DNA of 48,769 nt from the IMG/VR virus record IMGVR_UViG_3300027754_000143, positions 1-48,769 of that record. One strand, 5' to 3'. Positions within the stretch are counted from its first letter, which is position 1. Each line of letters begins with the position of its first letter. Position numbers and translations under genes: made by a program. This DNA comes from a virus. This document shows, piece by piece, positions 9,001-17,036 of the stretch. The notes below the pieces were generated by a model. It did no database searches. It had not been told where the DNA came from and was given only the letters and a program-made list of their open reading frames with translations.

Positions 9001-12000
9001 CATTCGGATTGCCTGTTCGATATGCTGCATCTCTCGCAAAAATGTGAGATTTGACTGATGCCAGTATTTTATCTACTGCGGAATTGTAATCAGCCTTGGA
9101 ATGCCTCCCTATTTTGGGTGTTTTTGAAGTAGATGATTCCCCCTTCGGTGTTGGAACTTTCAATGGCTCCCTTGCGGGAGTTGTAGCGGCACCTGCGCCC
9201 AAGTCGGATCGCTCCGACGAAGGGGGAAATTTTTCTAGCAACTGCTCATTGCCGTCTTTCCCTTTGACGGTTTGCTCTTGGTTTTCGGTTTGGCCATTGG
9301 TATCGTTGGTTTGGGTTGCCTCAGTTTTGCCCGCTGGGGTTTCGGGTGATTGGTTTCTAATCCTATCGACAAGCCCGTGCGCCAGCATCGTCGGGATATT
9401 TCTGCCTCCATCTTTCTTCGCAAAACCCAGCTTGGTTAGTTTCTTAATCTCACCCTTTGTAGCACCGGAGTCCTCAAATGACGTTACGAATGAAAAAGAT
9501 GAATCATGGGTTGCCGCATTCGCCAGAAGAAGCACTTTTACGTCGTCTTGTAATCCCTGAGTTTCATTCGCGCTCGTTTTGACCGGATTTCTCGTTTTGG
9601 TCACTTTGAAGTCACGGCCAAATGGGATGCTTTTCGACATGCCCGTGTAGTCGGCAATGGCGTCCTCTTTTGAGTCAAACACGTTATGGCCAGACGGACC
9701 TTTAGAATCCACTCTCGTCGCCCTCCATTTCCCTTGTTCTGACGGGTCTTTCGTGATCAGCACCTTCATTCCTGGGAATGTTGGGCTTTCCATCTCAACA
9801 CCATCAAATCCTTCTGATTCGGCTACCGCTTTATCGTAACGCTCTTTGACTTCCCTTCCTGCACGACCGAAGTCGAAAGGTTCCTCTGTCGCTGTTTTGG
9901 TTGTGTTTTCCGCTTCTGGAGCGGGAGATTCTGCTTTTGGAGACAGCCAATCGTTAAAGGCGCTATCGACCGCTGCTGGGTTTTTGGCTGCAAAATCAAT
10001 AGCCTTGAGGCGATCCAGTTCACTGGAAATAGAATCCAGTTCTGGTGTCAGTTCGGTAATCTCCTGATCGGCATGACCGATACTGTCCCTCATCGCCTTG
10101 ATTCTCTTGGCGCGTTTCGCCTCGTTCAATTCACCAAGGTTCACGTCGTCCTCGCCGTAGAAATTCCCCGGCGTGTTATCCTGAATCGTTATTGTTCCTT
10201 CGGTCTTTTTATAGACCCTGTTCATCCATGAGGATATTGTTTTCTGGAGACGCTTCTTTTCTGCGACGGCGGATTCAATGGCGGAGCTAATCTTTTCGCG
10301 TCTCTTTTCGAGTTGCTCAATTTTTTGCTCTGTTGTAGGAGCGGGAGATTCTGCGGAAGGCTCGGTTAATTCAACGGTGTGCCGTCCCCCACCGTATTTG
10401 AAATTGAAAATAACATTATCAACTTTAATTGGGCGTGATTTCCCGTCGTAGTAATATATTGCATCTCCACCGTCGATGTATCCTGTTGGAATGCCGTCAG
10501 GATCTGATTCAAATATTTCAAATAATGTCTGTGGGTCAGAAAAATAACGCTCATCACTGTCCGCGTTTAACTGATTTTCTATCTCAGAAGCATCGCGCGG
10601 CGTCGCTATTTTGACTCGCTTTACAAGTTTAGAAGCGTCCTCGCTTTTTCTTGGCCTGTAACCAACTAATCCGTCGAACACAAAACCGTGTCGAGCATAC
10701 CATTCCACTAATTTCTTTTCCGATAAATGTATTCCAGACGCTTGAGCACCAGACGGATCAACTGTGAGAGATATTGACATATCACGATTATCCACCTCCA
10801 TTAAGATGCGCTTTAATTCGCGGCTGGCTGCGCCATTGTTACGATTACTCTCTTTGGGAACAGCGATAACCTCCAGAGAAACGTCACCTACAAACTGCTC
10901 GCCATTTATCTCTACTATATCCGCCTCATCGGACAGACTTACCTCAACACCACTCTCAGTCTCGTAATTTCCAGCAGCGTCACGCATAGCCCCTGATATT
11001 CTTCTCCCTTTTTGGTCGCTTGGAGCTAGAATATCCGATAACTTCACTGCTGACACTCTAGACTTTACTCGCGTTTCTTCTGCGGCAGGCTCGGCCACGT
11101 CGCCAGCCAGCTTGTCGGTTGCGGGTTGCTCATCGGTCGTTGCTCCTACTGGGTTTGCTTCATCAATCGCTTTCTGGAGGGCATCTTCAAAGGAAACCCG
11201 ATCTCTATCCATAATTTCTTGGATTCGGGACTTGTAAACAGCGACCCTTTTCTTCCCTGTTGGGACAGAAGCGGATTCATTCGGTGCTTGATCGCTACTA
11301 TTCTCCTGCACGATAAACTCGGCGGGTTTATCCTGCATCTTCGGTGTAGCTTCGGCTGGCTTCGGTGCTTCCGCCTTCGATTGCTTCTCTGCCCTCCAAT
11401 CATCCCATTTCTTGCTACCCCCCATAGTCGGCCCAATTCCTAATCCCATTGGCTTAGACGGAATGCCTCGGAATCTTCTGACGGCATCAATCATTACACC
11501 AACATCGTCTCGGTCCATCCCGGTGATCTTAACAACCTCGTTGATCTGAGCTTTTTTAGGGAGTCCACTGACTTCGAGGTTTTCGATGTAGTCCGCCAGC
11601 GAGCCATCGCCCTGCTTAATCGTTTCAGCCCCACTGTAAGCGGTCTTGTGCTGATTGTAATTAGCCACTATCCGATCAACACTAGGCAATCCACCGCCGA
11701 CCTCAGTATCTTCGTCCCATGCCTTTACTAGTTTTTCCGCCTCTTGATTGGGAAGTCCTGCCTTAACGAGTGCTTCAACAGATGGACGTTTAGCCGCTTG
11801 GTTGTTCTCCGTCGCGGGTGAAGGTTCGGGAGCAGGCACCTCCTCCGCCTTCTTCGGAACAGCAATATCGTCCAGTTCCTCAATCCGCGCCGTCACAGTA
11901 TCCACCATCTCCTGCACAACCGCGTCAAAATCAGGGTTCTTCCCGTTCATCATCCCCTTCAAATACTTAACAATCGCATGGAGCGCACTCTTAACCTTCT

Positions 12001-15000
12001 TCACTAGATCTGGGGTGTTATGCAGTTCTTCCTGCCGTAGTTCCTCGCCGTCCACCGTCCACTTCCCGCCCTTGATCTGAATCTTCCCGGCAATCAGAGC
12101 CGCCAGAAACTCATGCGTGACATCATCCCCCTCCGCCTTCGGGTAAAGTTGCTTCATCACCTCTGTCCACGCGGCGTCCTCAGACAGGTGTTTGGTGATT
12201 GAATCGAAAAGTTTCCTGCCTTCCGCCGTCTTTGAGAAATCTTCAACAATCTTGTGAATCCCCTCCTCGCGCATAACCAAATCCGCCCACTGCTTAGTCG
12301 ATGCTCCCTTTTTCAAGTTTTTCGCCGTATGCAAGATGTCTGGAATGGAAACGACTAGCTTCCCGCCATCAACTGAGAACCCAGCAGTCCCTTTAGGTTT
12401 CATCGTGAATACAGGCTTGGCATCGCCAAACGCAGGTTGGAACCTAGCAATAGCCTCGCGGACATGGCCAAGTGCCTCCGCAACGTCACCCTGCTCCTTG
12501 TCATCGAGGATGACGTCATCGTTATCCTGAATCTCGTTGATTGCCGTTTTAACGTCCTCGGGGTGCTCCACGGGAGCCTTTTCGGGCTTGGGTGCCTCCG
12601 CCTTGGGCTTAGGTGCCTCACTAGCAGGCTTCGCCGCCGCCTCATTCCCGTGAATCGCCCTCTGCGCCAACTCGCTCGTAGGGAGGATTTTCGACGTTTC
12701 TGGATAGAGTGCCGCGCCATCCTCGCCCTTGGCTTGGCTCACACGGTTCAAGAACTCCTGCCGCAAAACATGGGTTTCGCCAGACTTGTCAACAGCAGGC
12801 TCCACGCCTTCCGACTTAGCCAGCAACACGTCCTGCTCACCCTTGAGCAGTCCATCCCACCCGTGCTCCTGCATTTTAATCGCAGCCGCCAGTTTAGCAG
12901 CATTCTCAGGGTTCCGTGCCTTCTCTGCTTCCACCTCGGCCTTCGCCGCTTCGGGATCGCCATCATTCACCACTCCAGCCATCCGGTCCAGCGCATCGCT
13001 ACGGGAAAGCAAAGCATCATGCAGGTCAACCATCGCAGCGTCCTTAGCCTCACCATCAGGAGCCGTCTCCACCGCCTTGCGCTTTGCCGCAATATCCGCG
13101 TCAATACTCTCAAGCTCAGGGAACGCACCCGCATGTCCTTCATGCCCTGCAAGTAGTGCCTCTGTGGAAATGCTGCCGTGCAGTTTCTCCAGATCATCCA
13201 CCGCTGCCTTGATTTCGTCGGGAGTTTGCGGAGTGATAGGTTCATCCGGTGCAGTCGCGTCACCGCCCTTAGCCCCACCACCGTTGTCCTTGCGAAACTT
13301 GTCAATCGCCCGCCCCCGGTTCAATGACTCAACCATCCCAGGCAGAACACCCATCAATGCTCCCATCCCGGCAGATTCAATGGCGGAATGAACAATCTCC
13401 CCAACCGTGATGTTCGGGTTGTAGGTCGCCTTGGCAACCAACTCCTGTGACACCGTGAAAACAAACATTTCCGCCGCTTGGTCGATGATATGCGGAGCCA
13501 TGATCTTGCTCGTATCGGCAGACATGCGGAGGAATGCCTTCACGCCCTCCTTCATGGAGCCACTGTGAATCACGTCCATGATCGTTTTCTCGCCAGCTCC
13601 CGCCACAAAGTCCGCAGCCGTCATGTTCACGGCGTCCTTGGGCATGGAAATCATCTTCTTCATCAGGGACTCCTGCCCTTTCGGGAATGCCAGTGCCACG
13701 ATGCCTCCTAGAACGCCGGAGAGCATCGCCACATTTCGACCGCCAGCCGTGCCGATTGTTTCCGCTTTCGCCTTGATCTCATCCATCTCCTGCGGGGACA
13801 TCTTGGAAAGGTCTTTCCCGGCAAGCAAAGATTGCATGGCTTGTGCCGTGTATGCCGTAGTCGCAGAGTTCATCACGCTGCCAGCAGTCATCGACGCCAT
13901 CATGGAGAAGCTGGAAACCTTGTGGATAATCGGAACGTTCACGCCCGCCATTATCATTTTCATCAACGGGGCCGCATTGCGCGTTTCCATGAGTGTCTGG
14001 AATCCACGCCCCGCAGCCTGTGCCATCTTGGGAGCCATTCCCGACTCAACCATCGCCGCAGCATACTCCGCCGCCGTGCTGGCACCCTTGGCCGCAGCCG
14101 CCTCTCCCATAGCTGTGACGCGCCCCATGATCGGGAGTGCCTTAGCCGCAGCCACGCCCTCGCCAATGCCCGCCAGCCTTGCCCCCATGCCGACCAATGC
14201 CCCCACCTTCATAAAGGGAAGCATCTCCAAAGTCATCTTGGTGAGGTCTGCCGCCGCTGAGTTCATACCAGCAAGCTCTTGCGCCTCGCCCTCGTAGGCT
14301 CTCGACATCAGCTTTGCGCCAGATGCCATACTTTCGCCTAAACCTGGAATATCCGCCGTCGCCATGCTCGCAAGCCCCATCAGACCCGCGTCCACACCGC
14401 TCCCAGCAGTCTGGAATGCCTGCCACGCCTTTTCACGGGTGCCAGCAAAGGAACCCCACGCGCTAGGATTGAGCAGACGCGCAAACTTGTTGCCGTCCAA
14501 GCCTTCCTTCTGCCGGAAATGCTCAATCACGTCAGGGAAATACTCCGCAGAATGCTCCTGAGCGTAGGCTGGCCACGCATCAGGGAAAGATTTTGTCATC
14601 GCACGCACAATGTCGGCCTGATTCGCCGGATTCTTGCGCTCGTTGTAGAGAGAAATATCAAATGCTGCCTTGTCCGGTCCCGCTTTAGAATTGCTCTCGC
14701 TCGTCATTTTATCCGAATCCCACATCACTGAGGGATTGATGACATATTTTCCATTGCTTAACAGGTGGGAACGCCCGTCCTTGTAGATTCCTCGGAAGGA
14801 AGCCTTCTCGTAATCAGTCACAGACTTGTCCACAAGCTCATACGGAACTCCCGTCAGTTTAGCCCATTTCTCTTTCTCACCTTGGGAAATCTCCTCCTGC
14901 ACCTCAAGCGGTTTGCGGCTCCGCAGACTCTCTGCTTCCTTCTCGGCTGGCGTCATCTCAGACTCGGGCTTTAGCTTCTTCCGACGCGCAATCTCTCCGT

Positions 15001-16903
15001 TTGCCACCACCTCCTGCTTCCGCTGTAAATCGCTAGGCTCATCATTGGGTTCAGGCTGAACTTGATTCCACTGGTTCAAGGCATGGCCATGAGCGTCAAT
15101 CAGGTCAAAGACTTCACGCTGCTTTTGGTCGCCCTTGCCAATAGCTTCCGCCACCTTCTTGTCGGCAATGTCCGCGAGTTTTTGCTTCTCGTCATCGGGA
15201 AGCCCCGCAGAATCGCGCCGGAATGCCATCTTGATGTCGCGCACCTCGGGAGCAATCCCAGCATGGAACGGACTCTTGGTAAGTGCCTCAATCTGCGAAT
15301 CCTCACGCAGGATTTGCGCCCGCTCACTTGCCTGATTCACGACTTTCCCGCGACTCTCAATGTCCACGGCACGCTTCTGGATACCCGCCCGCTTCTGGTT
15401 ATACCAGCTATTGTAGGCAATCTCATCAGAAATAGTAGACACTCCCGCCTTTTTAGCCTCTGCCTCTTTCTCGAAGGCATCCCGGTCAGCCGCAAACTGC
15501 TTGGCGTCATCGTTGAGCTTGACCGTCTCACCTAAAAGGACGTGCGGTTCATTGGAAACTTCATTCACAGTGTCTTGCGACACAGGGGGACCCTTCGTGT
15601 CCACCTTCGGAACCATGCTGTTCGCCGCACTCTCCGTATCCATTAGTTCCTTCTGCAACCCATTCTTTCGGGCACCCCACGCCGCAACCCTGACCCCAAG
15701 ACTCGCCACCGCCTGTTCGTGCATGAACCGATCACGCTCATTCATCGGTTGTTGCCGCTGCGCCAGTAGCTTTTTGCGGTCATTCTCTAGTTTCTGCTGT
15801 TCTCCAGCAAGTTCTTTCTCGACTAGCGATGTATTCTTGAGCTTGTCCTCAACAATCTGGCTCTTAATCGCAGCCTGATCCTCGGGATTAACCTTCCCAA
15901 TCAGTTCGTTCCGATAGTCGGCGACAGACATTCCCTTAATCCGCGCTTGGTCCTTGGTAATTCCAGTAATTTGATCCTCGACATCCATTTGCTCCTTGGT
16001 CCGCTCTGCACGTCCCCTATCCTCATCGTTGAAGGGCGTGTAGCTCCCGTCTCGGACAGCCTTACGGTCCTTCCCGCCCAAAACATCGTAGGAATGCACA
16101 CGGCTGGACTCAAGTTCCCGCTTCTTGTCAGCAAGCTCAGTCAACGCCCGCTTCCTCTGCTGTGCAGAATACAAGTCGCCCACTCTCTTGTCGGGATGGA
16201 AAAGTGCTTGCTCCGGCTCAACCCGCGTCCAAGGAGATGCCTTGTTCTCAAAATAAACACCCGTGTCCTCTGGGTCATCCTTGTTGCTAACAACTTTGGC
16301 GTCCTTCTCAGGATTCAATACCTTTACACCGCCCGTTTCGTCAAGGACAGTCTGGTAAGGTCGCCCAGCCCCGTCATAACGGACCTCATCCTTAATGATA
16401 TTTCGGTCCTGCTCTCCAGTGAAAAGGTTTGTCTTCGGCGCAATGCCTCCACCATGAGTCGTAATCGTCTCCGCACCAGGATTCTGCACCCTCGCAATGT
16501 CCTTGGCCTGCCCCTTCGCATCAGCAATAGCCAAGTTAGCCTGCCTCACCCGCTCACGCTCCGCAGCATTATTCGCACGCAAAAGCTCCGCGTCCTTACT
16601 CCGCTGATAGGTCTGGCTTATCCGCTCATTCTGAGAATCCACCTTGCTGGGACCAAAAAACGAAGGAGGCGCCGTCCTCGGCATCACAGGTCCACGCCTG
16701 AAAACATTCGGAACAGGTGCCGCCTTCACCGCCTCCTGCTTGTATTGCGGCTCCCGCACCGGCATCCGCTCCGGACTGTAAACTTGCCTGTCAGGGAAAT
16801 CCTGCGCATCATAAGTTCCAACCCCACTAGAATCAAACTCTTGATCCTGTGTGTCCGGCTGGGAAATGTCATTCGGATCAATGATCGCTTGGAATTTGGC
16901 CAT
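3026..16903 (-). CDS. giant polyvalent internal virion/ejection protein, about 4,625 aa
   Basis: One uninterrupted frame. Start ATG 16903 (MAKFQAIIDPND) is preferred; ATG 16921 and TTG 16936 are alternatives. Order: charged coiled-coil N-terminus (to about 820); long Ala/Gly/Met-rich hydrophobic stretch (about 825-1190) able to insert in membranes; zincin-like helix MREEGIHKIVEDF (about 1545), where the usual HExxH first His is Glu; GNAT acetyltransferase-like segment (about 1990-2090; ASRELKRILMEV...EWYARHGFVFDGLVGYRP); several modules separated by Pro/Ala/Glu/Lys linkers (AEAPKPE, AESPAPE); long coiled coils (about 3300-4000); a C-terminal region resembling the large-polyvalent-protein domain LPD38 (IIPVKRVPTNILSRVLSYG). 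Known polyvalent phage proteins enter the cell with the DNA; that role is inferred. I found no T7/N4-type RNA polymerase motifs. Two segments are markedly A+T-rich, suggesting acquired modules. Confidence 0.85.
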   Translation of the reverse strand: MAKFQAIIDPNDISQPDTQDQEFDSSGVGTYDAQDFPDRQVYSPERMPVREPQYKQEAVKAAPVPNVFRRGPVMPRTAPPSFFGPSKVDSQNERISQTYQRSKDAELLRANNAAERERVRQANLAIADAKGQAKDIARVQNPGAETITTHGGGIAPKTNLFTGEQDRNIIKDEVRYDGAGRPYQTVLDETGGVKVLNPEKDAKVVSNKDDPEDTGVYFENKASPWTRVEPEQALFHPDKRVGDLYSAQQRKRALTELADKKRELESSRVHSYDVLGGKDRKAVRDGSYTPFNDEDRGRAERTKEQMDVEDQITGITKDQARIKGMSVADYRNELIGKVNPEDQAAIKSQIVEDKLKNTSLVEKELAGEQQKLENDRKKLLAQRQQPMNERDRFMHEQAVASLGVRVAAWGARKNGLQKELMDTESAANSMVPKVDTKGPPVSQDTVNEVSNEPHVLLGETVKLNDDAKQFAADRDAFEKEAEAKKAGVSTISDEIAYNSWYNQKRAGIQKRAVDIESRGKVVNQASERAQILREDSQIEALTKSPFHAGIAPEVRDIKMAFRRDSAGLPDDEKQKLADIADKKVAEAIGKGDQKQREVFDLIDAHGHALNQWNQVQPEPNDEPSDLQRKQEVVANGEIARRKKLKPESEMTPAEKEAESLRSRKPLEVQEEISQGEKEKWAKLTGVPYELVDKSVTDYEKASFRGIYKDGRSHLLSNGKYVINPSVMWDSDKMTSESNSKAGPDKAAFDISLYNERKNPANQADIVRAMTKSFPDAWPAYAQEHSAEYFPDVIEHFRQKEGLDGNKFARLLNPSAWGSFAGTREKAWQAFQTAGSGVDAGLMGLASMATADIPGLGESMASGAKLMSRAYEGEAQELAGMNSAAADLTKMTLEMLPFMKVGALVGMGARLAGIGEGVAAAKALPIMGRVTAMGEAAAAKGASTAAEYAAAMVESGMAPKMAQAAGRGFQTLMETRNAAPLMKMIMAGVNVPIIHKVSSFSMMASMTAGSVMNSATTAYTAQAMQSLLAGKDLSKMSPQEMDEIKAKAETIGTAGGRNVAMLSGVLGGIVALAFPKGQESLMKKMISMPKDAVNMTAADFVAGAGEKTIMDVIHSGSMKEGVKAFLRMSADTSKIMAPHIIDQAAEMFVFTVSQELVAKATYNPNITVGEIVHSAIESAGMGALMGVLPGMVESLNRGRAIDKFRKDNGGGAKGGDATAPDEPITPQTPDEIKAAVDDLEKLHGSISTEALLAGHEGHAGAFPELESIDADIAAKRKAVETAPDGEAKDAAMVDLHDALLSRSDALDRMAGVVNDGDPEAAKAEVEAEKARNPENAAKLAAAIKMQEHGWDGLLKGEQDVLLAKSEGVEPAVDKSGETHVLRQEFLNRVSQAKGEDGAALYPETSKILPTSELAQRAIHGNEAAAKPASEAPKPKAEAPKPEKAPVEHPEDVKTAINEIQDNDDVILDDKEQGDVAEALGHVREAIARFQPAFGDAKPVFTMKPKGTAGFSVDGGKLVVSIPDILHTAKNLKKGASTKQWADLVMREEGIHKIVEDFSKTAEGRKLFDSITKHLSEDAAWTEVMKQLYPKAEGDDVTHEFLAALIAGKIQIKGGKWTVDGEELRQEELHNTPDLVKKVKSALHAIVKYLKGMMNGKNPDFDAVVQEMVDTVTARIEELDDIAVPKKAEEVPAPEPSPATENNQAAKRPSVEALVKAGLPNQEAEKLVKAWDEDTEVGGGLPSVDRIVANYNQHKTAYSGAETIKQGDGSLADYIENLEVSGLPKKAQINEVVKITGMDRDDVGVMIDAVRRFRGIPSKPMGLGIGPTMGGSKKWDDWRAEKQSKAEAPKPAEATPKMQDKPAEFIVQENSSDQAPNESASVPTGKKRVAVYKSRIQEIMDRDRVSFEDALQKAIDEANPVGATTDEQPATDKLAGDVAEPAAEETRVKSRVSAVKLSDILAPSDQKGRRISGAMRDAAGNYETESGVEVSLSDEADIVEINGEQFVGDVSLEVIAVPKESNRNNGAASRELKRILMEVDNRDMSISLTVDPSGAQASGIHLSEKKLVEWYARHGFVFDGLVGYRPRKSEDASKLVKRVKIATPRDASEIENQLNADSDERYFSDPQTLFEIFESDPDGIPTGYIDGGDAIYYYDGKSRPIKVDNVIFNFKYGGGRHTVELTEPSAESPAPTTEQKIEQLEKRREKISSAIESAVAEKKRLQKTISSWMNRVYKKTEGTITIQDNTPGNFYGEDDVNLGELNEAKRAKRIKAMRDSIGHADQEITELTPELDSISSELDRLKAIDFAAKNPAAVDSAFNDWLSPKAESPAPEAENTTKTATEEPFDFGRAGREVKERYDKAVAESEGFDGVEMESPTFPGMKVLITKDPSEQGKWRATRVDSKGPSGHNVFDSKEDAIADYTGMSKSIPFGRDFKVTKTRNPVKTSANETQGLQDDVKVLLLANAATHDSSFSFVTSFEDSGATKGEIKKLTKLGFAKKDGGRNIPTMLAHGLVDRIRNQSPETPAGKTEATQTNDTNGQTENQEQTVKGKDGNEQLLEKFPPSSERSDLGAGAATTPAREPLKVPTPKGESSTSKTPKIGRHSKADYNSAVDKILASVKSHIFARDAAYRTGNPNDESGISAYDMVQSLQGNVRNTLERYNESAERGFPEKDILELYRKDSRVLSVIKKILNGEDQEFGFDLIPSLYNKVGGNANIRFIREWLNYGNKTSQPNVIKGDSDSPRNKDTGTNRITESNVVQPSRDIPDTGKMGEAIRGGKEGASEQNQELSQSPAAGEQSPVAAPSVESIRAMKGEKLAAKREANPIQAQIAELRADAKRFRREASDYNKSTQGRAVANKGRNNIHETNPGNIIRTYRAPMLENSESAKHSELIKKADAATKEADKLEASIGIQPKERGTFTPVSSNKEQRGAGLYLNGKAFGVEGRIGRDNRGNAYIVFGESEVIPLDTNSLAEAKARFVKEAKKRSGKPADKNALPNNPEPKQAEPSESPAPAPVEKTEQDSQQAPARDASRPEQMTPDEFAAYEKEKLIAHAKQNLDWAKRGVEEPSVFTNGAKSKAALIKKRTAELKAAMESTAKPDLWSAVIEAAYKKVPISEALVNGMPDTSTNPDVRSLRQQAIDNITEKGYAKRGELYVHEGDSKPIRSAPVAGNDPQNSESHRQEDINRRREAAGEPPFEKGAPRGWDQVEARAKAKLAANPRLGVELASKFEYGKDTVSDEEHFILGLDYERIQKEMARNHDILADSNGENTPAVKQAERELDRLEDEQVRNQSASFYGHGSNAGRALNARRKAFEANYSQGAMLRKIEASIRRRLDPSDPKDKEIIKKVGEETKRHAEASKAKQKLEDERDKLDSTKAAETAHADGLEEAKKAGMVPTSPEEDSFISRIRSGYSKLKAKAESIIDSLWGTKDKSIKSQQFGGIHDAIVDYATALRSEGANSIDKIRDGFVKRFGEEAVKANLDPVIDRLWEATDAHLDDTIAKTGGNESPAAKKQATARIKKTDEPSAIIANVVERMKVKAGEGKEIRDLDTYTKKVGIQLIRSGIKGREELFDALHEEVKEVFPNVSRQDVVESFSGYGRRKPLTEDPDLLHAMDMAAQGRELSKLDDILVKARAHQVSGIERKAPDPETRRLIKLAKKTIRENPDLYKGSAEGAGRSVEQSIATRLLNEIEEMDEAIANGKPMVSKDGKREYSPENKALLERRNAKRKEYEENFKDVIAANRSEKALSFVENEIAKVKKQIETGNIWPERPDAKEKPTSKEIEAKRTELDTLTKERDALRAADTAHRDEVRLKQLQRVGEQYTKRVAKMDETGQSDRQGKESRAMTPAEVSMREMNKRVQRQVRELQDKLDPFIVEASIKAAQARLASSIAKVDARTALLSKELERIKAAKAAGKPLSRAEIEAGQESLAELLSLVAKTGDQAKLQAIVDGNPDTIKEMTDTLKAKAAAKEKVGMDTRIEEAQLKVRQSEIALKKMQLDLEDASRSKLDKFGEFSSELAKANVLSGPGVFAHLSGAGVAGIIGSHLRTVPVAGARLLAKVWPALGQFLDIATHSGHASWGAEAAMYRGNAKAGGELTPGGLLTKPTRKSVKEKFTKGGGEVDTLYGGEKYIPHGGLHKPTGVGDFVKMTMASVSASHATMKEGPRMAHFGKALTAEWAAAERMAEKSGDPANHPSVNELVKYAVRVRALVHANKEIMMGDNLISNLSLKAMRQAANVEKVSPELAKFLLHTVNIIIPVKRVPTNILSRVLSYGVGSVSGPGTFAIKALQGKLKGFKEGKAKITPDEVEWIVEQTRNGMLGLGVLLAAWAKPDAFGGIFIPGDDTRRKGPLKYGDIDIGKLFGMNRSVTLDHKFAHDPLMLMASEVAQLRKLMDSTYEKTGDMREAYMDSAYMAPFMLLHGEPVYNALSRLSSPYSKPEDKISGIAANILTNKLVEAAFAYGDKDDRGEPIKRQAKTLADKIKVGWGFRDSVAAKQDGLSIEAMAPGYNKLKDGSVPEWVKASVEWNKNVEKLRNEGKLPPGDNWKMFIPEKADNYIPSTSDRDKVVLSREMRDKRTEKAKDYMNTLMGTFKPSGNALADMNRIRENHAKAQKQATIDIKRELMVR
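9918..9934. repeat. 17-base linker repeat, copy 1
   Basis: GGAGCGGGAGATTCTGC occurs here and again at 10338-10354, both inside the giant gene and both encoding the linker AESPAP on the minus strand. Identical DNA at module borders could guide recombination that swaps or duplicates the module between them. Confidence 0.75.
10338..10354. repeat. 17-base linker repeat, copy 2
   Basis: Exact second copy of the sequence at 9918-9934, encoding AESPAP in the giant protein. The segment between the copies encodes a coiled-coil module (QLEKRREKISSAIESA...). Just upstream in protein order lies the A+T-rich acetyltransferase-like module. Confidence 0.75.
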
Positions 16904-16980
16904 CTCGGAGTTTAACCGCATTCCCCACAACCGCAAGAGGATAAACGCTTGCCTTCACCCATTTCCCGAGTAGATTGATC

Positions 16981-17014
16981 GCGGCCCGAATGCTCAGTAA
17001 AGCATTCAGACCGC
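16981..17014. repeat. hairpin in the divergent region between giant gene and HNH gene
   Basis: GAATGCT (16988-16994) pairs perfectly with AGCATTC (17001-17007) around a six-base loop; an outer GCGG (16981-16984) can pair with CCGC (17011-17014). There is no T-run, so it is unlikely to be a terminator. Its place between two divergent genes suggests an operator or RNA leader structure. Confidence 0.5.
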
Positions 17015-17036
17015 TAACTCCAACCATACATGACCT

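Noticed and set aside
12437-13391. Long plus-strand ORFs opposite the giant gene
   Set aside because: They are Arg/Ser/Ala-rich antisense shadows of the G+C-rich giant gene and have no family features.
3026-16903. Giant protein as an N4-type virion RNA polymerase
   Set aside because: The length and N4-like capsid suggested it, but I could not find the T7/N4 polymerase motifs A, B or C; the domains seen fit a polyvalent ejection protein.
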